This document shows positions 1 through 4,236 of a stretch of 6,559 bases of DNA, one piece after another. Position 1 is the first letter of the stretch. Each line of letters begins with the position of its first letter. The notes beneath the pieces are model-generated. The model was not told where the DNA came from. It did not search any database and saw only the letters and a list, made by a program, of their open reading frames with translations. The stretch spans positions 1 to 6,559 of the forward strand of contig JAHEZG010000223.1 of assembly GCA_023251195.1 (NCBI GenBank), in the 5' to 3' direction. Both the position numbers and the translations under genes were made by a program. Source of the stretch: Chitinophagaceae bacterium. Its GTDB lineage: Bacteria > Bacteroidota > Bacteroidia > Chitinophagales > UBA10324.

Positions 1-1437
1 GGCAGATGAAGAAGTATATTCATAAAGCATTTCGCTGAAGCCGTGATAACCCGGATTATTTAACCAACCTGTTGCATTGCCTGCAAACCACCAACCCATC
101 GGCGTGTCGTGTGCAGCTAAACCTGTGGCGATGGAAGTTCCTAAAAGAATCAACAACGGGTGTAACAGAAAAACTATCATCGCGATTTTCATTTCGCGCG
201 CTTCAATTTTTTTACCAAGTAATTCCGGAGTTCGCCCAACCATTAATCCACTGATGAAAACTGCGATGATGATGAAGATGAAAAAGTTTAAGAAGCCAAC
301 ACCCACTCCGCCATAGATGGCATTAATCATCATGCCGAGCAGTGCGCACATTCCTGAAATCGGCATCGAACTATCGTGCATCGAATTGACAGAACCATTA
401 GATGTGTTGGTTGTATTTATTTCCCACAACGCAGAAGCAGCAGGACCGAATCGCATTTCTTTTCCTTCCATGTTTCCGAATGGTTGTGCGATTCCCATTT
501 TTTCGATGGCAGGATTTCCGTGCATCTCATAATAAACTGTAGGAATAATTAAGAGCAGTGAACAAACAGTCATCACTCCGAAAATCATCCACGCTAATTT
601 TTTTCTACGCAGAAAAAATCCAAGTGCAAAAATCAATGCTGCAGGAATCAGAAAGATGCAACTGTTCTCAACCATGTTGGTCAGGTAATCAGGATTTTCA
701 AAAGGCACCGCAGAGTTCGCACCGAAGTAACCGCCGCCATTTGTTCCGAGTTGCTTGATGGCAATCATTGCAGCAGCAGGTCCGGTGCTCACATGCATGG
801 TGTCGCCTTGCAAACTTATTTGTGTGTCCTTTCCGTTGAAGGTCATTGGTGTTCCGCGGAAAATCAAAATGGTTGCAACTACAATAGAAAGCGGCAACAA
901 AATCCGTGTGCATGATTTCAAAAAGAAATTATAAAAATTGCCGAGCTTGTCGGAAGTTTTTTCTTTCAGTGCAACAAACACAACAGCCGCTGCCGCAATA
1001 CCTGCACCAGCACTGATAAACTGAAACAGCATCAGTGTCAATTGACCGAGATAAGACAATCCTGATTCACCCGAGTAGTGTTGAAGATTTGTGTTCGATA
1101 CAAAACTGACTGTAGTATTAAATGCAAGGTCGGCAGTCATTGAGGGATTACCATCAGGATTCAGCGGCAACCATCCCTGATTCATCAGCACAATCATTCC
1201 GAGCAAAAACCAAATCACATTTATTACAAGCAACGCAATCATGCTTTGCTTCCAGTTCATTTCTTTCGAAACATCAATGCCACTCAGTTTAAAAAATAAT
1301 TTTTCGAGCGGATTAAATACCGCATCGAGAAAAGTTTTTTCTCCGGCAAAAATTTTTGCGATGTACTTACCCAATGGATACGACAACGCAAGTGTTGCGA
1401 AGAAGATGAAAATGATTCCAAGAATTTCTGTGTTCAT
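1..1437 (-). CDS. kdpA: KdpA, K+-channel-like subunit of the Kdp potassium ATPase (3' end outside window)
   Basis: KdpA is the membrane subunit of the KdpFABC P-type ATPase that selects and conducts K+ during high-affinity uptake. I translated the whole frame from the ATG at 1437 to base 1 and found 479 codons without a stop; the E. coli protein has 557, so the C-terminus is missing. Three of the four selectivity-filter segments are visible: NTNLQHYSGE from residue 115, NGGGYFGANSAVPFENP from residue 233, and GSVNSMHDS from residue 348. They correspond to the E. coli segments carrying Q116, G232 and G345. Near the cut end come GLMVGRTPELLGKKIEAREMK and NNPGYHGFSEMLYEYTSSA; the fourth filter (ANNxG) should begin just past base 1. 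Compared with E. coli there are about a dozen extra residues before the HGFSE segment. No Shine-Dalgarno is present, only A-rich sequence before the ATG. kdpF lies 71 bp upstream; kdpB and kdpC are expected beyond the window. Confidence 0.97.
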   Translation of the reverse strand, partial: MNTEILGIIFIFFATLALSYPLGKYIAKIFAGEKTFLDAVFNPLEKLFFKLSGIDVSKEMNWKQSMIALLVINVIWFLLGMIVLMNQGWLPLNPDGNPSMTADLAFNTTVSFVSNTNLQHYSGESGLSYLGQLTLMLFQFISAGAGIAAAAVVFVALKEKTSDKLGNFYNFFLKSCTRILLPLSIVVATILIFRGTPMTFNGKDTQISLQGDTMHVSTGPAAAMIAIKQLGTNGGGYFGANSAVPFENPDYLTNMVENSCIFLIPAALIFALGFFLRRKKLAWMIFGVMTVCSLLLIIPTVYYEMHGNPAIEKMGIAQPFGNMEGKEMRFGPAASALWEINTTNTSNGSVNSMHDSSMPISGMCALLGMMINAIYGGVGVGFLNFFIFIIIAVFISGLMVGRTPELLGKKIEAREMKIAMIVFLLHPLLILLGTSIATGLAAHDTPMGWWFAGNATGWLNNPGYHGFSEMLYEYTSSSA

Positions 1438-1463
1438 AGTTTTTTAGTTTTCAGTAATTCGTT

Positions 1464-1495
1464 ATCAGTGAACAGACTGCTTACTGGTCACTGAT
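1464..1495. repeat. Hairpin in a CAGT-rich kdpF-kdpA spacer
   Basis: Between kdpF and kdpA an 8-bp perfect inverted repeat, ATCAGTGA (1464-1471) and TCACTGAT (1488-1495), continues after one mismatch into a 3-bp inner stem (CAG/CTG) with an 8-nt loop. The surrounding spacer is built from repeated CAGT/ACTG words (minus strand: ATCAGTGACCAGTAAGCAGT and, later, TTACTGAAAACT). No T-run directly follows the hairpin on the minus strand, so it is unlikely to be a strong terminator. It could be an mRNA-stability or partial-attenuation element adjusting KdpF and KdpA levels, or a decayed repeat insertion. Confidence 0.6.
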
Positions 1496-1508
1496 TTCAG
1501 TTTGCTAA

Positions 1509-1586
1509 TTAGAATTTTTCGGGTTTTACAAGCACATAACACATGTAACCAAACATTAGTAACGCGATGATGAAGAGGACTATCAT
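1509..1586 (-). CDS. kdpF: KdpF, small stabilising subunit of the Kdp ATPase
   Basis: This is a 25-codon frame from the ATG at 1586 to TAA at 1509-1511, beginning MIVLFIIALLMFGYMCYVLV and ending KPEKF. The pattern of one hydrophobic helix with GYxxY in its second half and a short polar tail ending in an aromatic residue matches E. coli KdpF (29 residues, GYLVYALINAEAF). KdpF is a single-pass inner-membrane peptide that stabilises the KdpABC complex. It starts 10 bp after the stop of the preceding 27-codon frame and precedes kdpA, the canonical kdpF-kdpA order. The upstream region is A-rich without a Shine-Dalgarno. The gene is short enough to be missed by automatic gene callers. Confidence 0.88.
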   Translation of the reverse strand: MIVLFIIALLMFGYMCYVLVKPEKF

Positions 1587-1596
1587 AGTTTTTGTT

Positions 1597-1680
1597 TTAG
1601 ATTTTTTCGAACCAGTCAATAGATTTAAAGAAGAGAGCAAATCCGAGTAGCCCGATGATGATTAGAATTGTTGCGACCAT
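1597..1680 (-). CDS. Small single-pass membrane peptide upstream of kdpF (27 aa)
   Basis: An ATG at 1680 opens a 27-codon frame ending with TAA at 1597-1599. The protein is MVATILIIIGLLGFALFF followed by KSIDWFEKI: one predicted membrane helix (about residues 2-18) and a short amphipathic aromatic tail. It resembles KdpF in size and layout but lacks the GYxxY motif, and a clear KdpF lies 10 bp downstream. I do not recognise a named family. The hydrophobic coding pattern, tight spacing to kdpF and position at the head of the kdp block suggest a real gene, perhaps an accessory subunit or leader peptide of the pump. Start context is A-rich without a Shine-Dalgarno. A non-coding leader that happens to be open remains possible. 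Confidence 0.62.
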   Translation of the reverse strand: MVATILIIIGLLGFALFFKSIDWFEKI

Positions 1681-1754
1681 TTTGATTTATATTTTTTTGA
1701 TTAAGATTTTTCTAAAAGACAATGTGAAGTTTGGGTTATTACTAACAGTGAATT

Positions 1755-1768
1755 ATGACTTTGGTCAT
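1755..1768. promoter_or_regulatory. Crp/Fnr-like palindrome ATGAC-N4-GTCAT
   Basis: The sequence ATGACTTTGGTCAT is a perfect 5-bp inverted repeat around a 4-bp spacer, the geometry of Fnr-type sites. Its centre lies about 81 bp upstream of the 27-codon frame before kdpF, in the gap after the 94-residue protein gene, and 22 bp from the centre of a second palindrome at 1777-1790. The bound factor, if any, is not known from this window. Confidence 0.4.
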
Positions 1769-1776
1769 CGTATGAA

Positions 1777-1790
1777 TTGATTGTAATCAA
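1777..1790. promoter_or_regulatory. Consensus-type Fnr box TTGAT-N4-ATCAA
   Basis: TTGATTGTAATCAA matches the Fnr-family consensus TTGAT-N4-ATCAA at all ten defined positions. It begins two bases beyond the stop codon of the upstream 94-residue protein gene (on the transcript, just after that stop) and lies about 103 bp before the next start codon. With the neighbouring palindrome exactly two helical turns away it could form a paired site controlling an internal kdp promoter. I see no good Bacteroidota -7 (TAnnTTTG) element downstream, which weakens the case. Confidence 0.45.
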
Positions 1791-1791
1791 G

Positions 1792-2076
1792 CTATGGATA
1801 ATACCCATTAATTTGCTTTAAATAAGCAGCCTTCAGATTTTCAGGAAACAGATTTTTAATGTTGCAATTATGCATTTCCATAAATGTTGTTACAGAAAAC
1901 ACATAAACATTCGCAATTGCATTTTTTATTTCTCCGGTTCCTTGATTAAAAATTTCTTCCGCAGTTGCTAAACAACGCTTAGCTCTCTTAATATTTCCAT
2001 TGATGATTAAGGTCTTTGTCACTTCGGCAAACCGTTGCATCTGCGTGTAGATGTTCGGGTTTAAATTGTTTTTCAT
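1792..2076 (-). CDS. 94-aa soluble protein at the head of the kdp block, DUF7674-like
   Basis: The ATG at 2076 opens a 94-codon frame to TAG at 1792-1794; an in-frame stop at 2089-2091 rules out a longer form without a frameshift. The protein is helical and soluble by appearance, with a core reading QMQRFAEVTKTLI, KRAKRCLATAEEIF and EIKNAIANVYVFSVTTFME, then an MHNCNIKNLFP tail. From memory this resembles a small Bacteroidota family labelled DUF7674; the label is unverified. The repeated helix pattern (RFAEVTK, RAKRCLATAEEIF) recalls TPR-like helical hairpins. It is the first gene after a sigma-54-type promoter and the last before the kdpF region, so it is probably co-transcribed with kdp and may be an accessory or regulatory partner. 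Function unknown. The N-terminus is short, so family comparison should test whether it is complete. Confidence 0.8.
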   Translation of the reverse strand: MKNNLNPNIYTQMQRFAEVTKTLIINGNIKRAKRCLATAEEIFNQGTGEIKNAIANVYVFSVTTFMEMHNCNIKNLFPENLKAAYLKQINGYYP

Positions 2077-2107
2077 TTTGCGAACTGTTTAAAGTCGCGC
2101 GCTCTAT

Positions 2108-2123
2108 TTCAATGCAGGTGCCA
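2108..2123 (-). promoter_or_regulatory. Sigma-54-type (-24/-12) promoter for the kdp block
   Basis: On the minus strand the sequence reads TGGCACCTGCATTGAA. The sigma-54 consensus is TGGCAC-N5-TTGCA; here the -24 half is perfect, the spacing between GG and the -12 dinucleotide is the required 10 bp, and the only departure is GA for GC at -12. The predicted transcription start is near 2098, giving a leader of about 22 nt before the ATG at 2076. It lies downstream of an intrinsic terminator (2216-2192), so the following genes need their own promoter, and the preceding regulator gene encodes a sigma-54 activator with an intact GAFTGA loop. These three facts support each other. Confidence 0.7.
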
Positions 2124-2139
2124 CGAAGCCATAAATTTC

Positions 2140-2167
2140 TTAACTCATTGATATTTAAAGCAGTTAA
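2140..2167. promoter_or_regulatory. Inverted repeat TTAACT-N16-AGTTAA upstream of the sigma-54-type promoter
   Basis: Half-sites TTAACT (2140-2145) and AGTTAA (2162-2167) are perfect inverse complements with centres 22 bp apart, two helical turns. They sit roughly 42-69 bp upstream of the predicted start of the sigma-54-type promoter, somewhat closer than usual for an enhancer. This could be the binding site of the neighbouring NtrC-type regulator. AT-rich 6-bp half-sites can arise by chance. Confidence 0.35.
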
Positions 2168-2191
2168 TCCTCCAGAGTAAAAATCAGTAAT

Positions 2192-2216
2192 AAAAAACCC
2201 TTCCGAATTGGAAGGG
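2192..2216 (-). terminator. Intrinsic terminator after the GxxExxY gene
   Basis: On the minus strand CCCTTCC and GGAAGGG form a perfect 7-bp GC-rich stem around an AATTC loop, followed directly by six T residues. It lies about 95 bp downstream of the GxxExxY stop codon and separates that gene from the sigma-54-type kdp promoter. On the plus strand the following T-run is poor, so it is oriented for minus-strand transcription. Confidence 0.85.
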
Positions 2217-2242
2217 TGGTTTTCATTTTGGAAAAAATATTT

Positions 2243-2305
2243 ACCACATAGGCACATAGAAACATAGAATTACAAACTATGTGATCTATGTTTCTATGTG
2301 TTTCA
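2243..2305. repeat. 63-bp palindromic repeat, copy A (complete)
   Basis: Copy A is built from CACATAG/CTATG words and matches copy C (2807-2869) at 54 of 63 positions without gaps. It contains a perfect 15-bp inverted repeat, CACATAGAAACATAG (2253-2267) and CTATGTTTCTATGTG (2286-2300), with an 18-nt loop. Its right half (2277-2306) matches the half copy B at 28 of 30 positions. It ends a few bases beyond the GxxExxY stop codon, so the gene's transcript runs straight into this hairpin. No strong T-run follows it on the minus strand; the separate terminator at 2216-2192 does that job. Confidence 0.92.
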
Positions 2306-2309
2306 AAAA

Positions 2310-2732
2310 TTATTCTTCAGGAAGACTTCTAAATAATTCGTTAACAAAAGTTTTTTGACCTTCTTTAAACAGGTTGTAGACATTGAAGTTAATTAGAATT
2401 CCCTTGGGCACTTTCAATAGTTTCATGTAAGTCATTACTTGCGCGTCATAAACAGGTATCATCGCATCAACAGCTTTTATTTCCACAACCAGACAATCAT
2501 CTACAAAAAAATCGCACCTCAATTCAGCATCTAATTCAAGTTGCTTGTATTTAATGGGAATAATTAATTGTGATTTGAAATAAACATTTCTCATTCGCAA
2601 CTCTTCAAAAAAACAGCGTTGATAAACACTTTCCAACAAACCCGGACCCAGCTCCTTGTGAACTTCGATCGCAGCACCAATGACCTTGTAAGTCAATTCA
2701 TCTAAATATTTTTTTGAAATAACTTTATCCAT
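2310..2732 (-). CDS. GxxExxY protein (PD-(D/E)XK nuclease-like)
   Basis: This 140-residue protein carries the signature of the GxxExxY family (TIGR04256, PDDEXK_3-type): GLLESVY at residues 31-37, preceded by the conserved segment AAIEVHKELGPG. A PD-(D/E)XK-like core follows: D74 in RCDFFVDD, E84 and K86 in VVEIKAV, then Q98 and Y102 in QVMTYMKLL. All expected core residues appear present, so the fold looks intact and possibly catalytic, though the family's biochemical activity is not established. It is slightly longer than the usual ~125 residues. The start is the ATG at 2732, three bases beyond direct-repeat copy B; the stop TAA is three bases before copy A. The gene therefore fills the interval between two 30-bp direct repeats almost exactly, which suggests it moves or was inserted with them. 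It is an orphan with respect to the surrounding ion-homeostasis genes. Confidence 0.94.
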   Translation of the reverse strand: MDKVISKKYLDELTYKVIGAAIEVHKELGPGLLESVYQRCFFEELRMRNVYFKSQLIIPIKYKQLELDAELRCDFFVDDCLVVEIKAVDAMIPVYDAQVMTYMKLLKVPKGILINFNVYNLFKEGQKTFVNELFRSLPEE

Positions 2733-2735
2733 TTC

Positions 2736-2765
2736 CTATGTGAACTATGTTTCTATGTGGTTCAA
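2736..2765. repeat. 30-bp half repeat, copy B, at the 5' edge of the GxxExxY gene
   Basis: CTATGTGAACTATGTTTCTA and the following TGTGGTTCAA match the right half of copy A (2277-2306) at 28 of 30 positions, and the right half of copy C at 25 of 29. No left half is present. In gene orientation it ends three bases before the ATG at 2732, so the repeat also forms the untranslated leader and translation start context (CACATAGGAAATGG) of the GxxExxY gene. Confidence 0.9.
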
Positions 2766-2794
2766 CTTTTTTATTCTCATCATTTCAGTCTTGC

Positions 2795-2867
2795 AAAAAT
2801 AAAAAAACCATATAGGCACATAGAAACTTAGAATGAGAAACTATATGAGCTATGTACCTATGTGGTT
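2795..2867 (-). terminator. Terminator-like hairpin after the sigma-54 regulator gene, formed by repeat copy C
   Basis: On the minus strand AACCACATAGGTACATAG pairs with CTATGTGCCTATATGGTT: 16 Watson-Crick pairs, one G-T wobble and one mismatch, with a 26-nt loop. The foot of the stem runs straight into seven T residues, then ATTTTT. The long loop and AT-rich stem make it a less classical terminator than the one at 2216-2192, but position and T-run fit termination immediately behind the regulator's stop codon. Confidence 0.6.
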
Positions 2868-2869
2868 CA
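2807..2869. repeat. 63-bp palindromic repeat, copy C (complete)
   Basis: This is the same length as copy A and matches it at 54 of 63 positions without gaps. The arms AACCATATAGGCACATAG (2806-2823) and CTATGTACCTATGTGGTT (2850-2867) are imperfect inverse complements. The best pairing register is the outer one, unlike copy A, whose best stem is the inner perfect 15 bp. Its last three bases (TCA on the plus strand) are the TGA stop codon of the sigma-54 regulator gene. Confidence 0.92.
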
Positions 2870-4204
2870 TAATTTATACTCCTCAATCTTCCGATACAAA
2901 GTCGTCAACCCGATATTCATCAATCGCGCAGCTTCGGTTTTATTTCCTTTGGTGTAGTTGAGCACTTTTTGAATATGCAATTTCTCTACGCTCGATAAAT
3001 CAAAAGCAGAAAGTGTTTGCGGTTTTGTATCTGCAATCTGTAATTCTATTGGCAAACTGGTTACAGATAACTGTTCACTGCTCTCTAATATCACAGCGCG
3101 CTCAATAATATTTTTTAACTCACGGATATTGCCGGGATAATTGTGCTGTAACAGTTTTTGCATGGCATCTTCAGCAATGCTCGAAATTTTCTTATTCGTT
3201 TTAGCTGAAAATAATTTCAGAAAATGATTGGCAAGCACTGGAATATCTTTTACTCTTTCGCGCAGTGCAGGAAGTTCAATCTGAAAAACAGAGAGGCGAT
3301 AAAATAAATCTTCCCGGAATTTTCCTTCGGCAATTTCTTTTTTCAAATCACGATTCGTTGCAGTAATCACCCGAACATTTACTTTCTGAGTTTTGGTATC
3401 GCCAACTGAAATGAACGCTCCGTTCTCCAACACACGAAGCAGTTTCGACTGTAACACCAATGGCATTTCACCAATCTCATCTAAGAACAAACAGCCACCA
3501 TCGGCTTCGTTCATCAATCCTTTTTTATCCTTTGTAGCGCCCGTGAATGCACCGGCTTTGTACCCGAACAATTCACTTTCCAATAATTCTTTTCCAATTG
3601 CACTGCAATTCACCGCCACAAACGATTTTGTTTTTCTCGCACCAGACTGATGAATGCTTTGTGCAAAAACTTCTTTTCCTGTTCCGGTTTCTCCGGTAAG
3701 TAAAACTGTGGTGTCGGTTGCCGTCACTTTTTTTGCAAGTTCAATTGCATTTAAAAAAAGAGGACTCTTACCAATGATGTTTTCAAAATTGTATTGCTGA
3801 CCAACTTGTTTTTCCAATTGAACAATGCGCTGTTGGAGCGATGATTTTTCTAACGCGCGTTGAATGAGCGGAATAATTTTATCGTTGTCGTCGCCCTTTG
3901 TGATATAATCAAACGCACCATTTTTTATTGCGTGCACACCATCTGCAATATTTCCGTAAGCAGTTAGCATAATAATTTCTGAAGATCGAGAAATTGTTTT
4001 TAGTTGTTTGCATAACTCGACTCCGTTTGCATCCGGAAGTTTCACATCGCAGATAATTACATCCGGTTCAAACTGCTCTAATTTTTTTATGGCTGCTTTT
4101 GCAGTAGCCGCTTCTGTTACATCAAATCCCTCGAGAGAAATAATTCTCGAAAGAAGATTGCGCAGTTTTTCTTCGTCGTCAATAACTAAAACACTTCCTT
4201 TCAT
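2867..4204 (-). CDS. Sigma-54-dependent response regulator, NtrC family
   Basis: This 445-residue protein has the full NtrC layout and length. The receiver domain (about 1-120) has acidic residues D9-D10, phospho-acceptor D53 in ICDVKLPD, T81 and K103. The AAA+ domain (about 140-375) has Walker A GETGTGKE at 171-178, the sigma-54 contact loop GAFTGA intact at 218-223, Walker B LFLDE at 239-243 and arginine-finger region FREDLFYRL from 297. A Fis-type helix-turn-helix occupies about 405-443 (GNKTEAARLMNIGLTTLYRKI). It should activate sigma-54 promoters when phosphorylated by a histidine kinase not in this window. It lies 32 bp behind the mscS-type gene, probably in one transcript, and upstream of a block with a sigma-54-type promoter leading into kdp; I infer that it replaces KdpE as the kdp regulator. 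The stop codon lies inside repeat copy C. Confidence 0.97.
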   Translation of the reverse strand: MKGSVLVIDDEEKLRNLLSRIISLEGFDVTEAATAKAAIKKLEQFEPDVIICDVKLPDANGVELCKQLKTISRSSEIIMLTAYGNIADGVHAIKNGAFDYITKGDDNDKIIPLIQRALEKSSLQQRIVQLEKQVGQQYNFENIIGKSPLFLNAIELAKKVTATDTTVLLTGETGTGKEVFAQSIHQSGARKTKSFVAVNCSAIGKELLESELFGYKAGAFTGATKDKKGLMNEADGGCLFLDEIGEMPLVLQSKLLRVLENGAFISVGDTKTQKVNVRVITATNRDLKKEIAEGKFREDLFYRLSVFQIELPALRERVKDIPVLANHFLKLFSAKTNKKISSIAEDAMQKLLQHNYPGNIRELKNIIERAVILESSEQLSVTSLPIELQIADTKPQTLSAFDLSSVEKLHIQKVLNYTKGNKTEAARLMNIGLTTLYRKIEEYKL

Positions 4205-4236
4205 TTATAAATACAAAGGTGAACATTAAATTGAAT

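Noticed and set aside
72..758. Several plus-strand open frames of 60-79 codons
   Set aside because: All are antisense to kdpA, which is continuous and has its selectivity-filter motifs on the other strand.
1988..2257. An 89-codon minus-strand open frame overlapping the small gene before kdp
   Set aside because: It runs through repeat copy A, the intrinsic terminator and the sigma-54-type promoter, overlaps the better-supported 94-residue gene in another frame, and its product shows no domain-like pattern.
2766..2806. Bacteroidota-type promoter for the GxxExxY gene
   Set aside because: In gene orientation a TTTG is followed 20 bp later by TAAAAAAG, which does not fit TAnnTTTG; the stretch is simply A/T-rich.
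2243..2869. CRISPR array from the three repeat copies
   Set aside because: Spacing is irregular (a 423-bp gene, then 41 bp), copies differ in length and at many positions, and no unique similar-sized spacers exist.
3393..3650. An 85-codon plus-strand open frame
   Set aside because: It is antisense to the conserved AAA+ core of the sigma-54 regulator and has no recognisable product.
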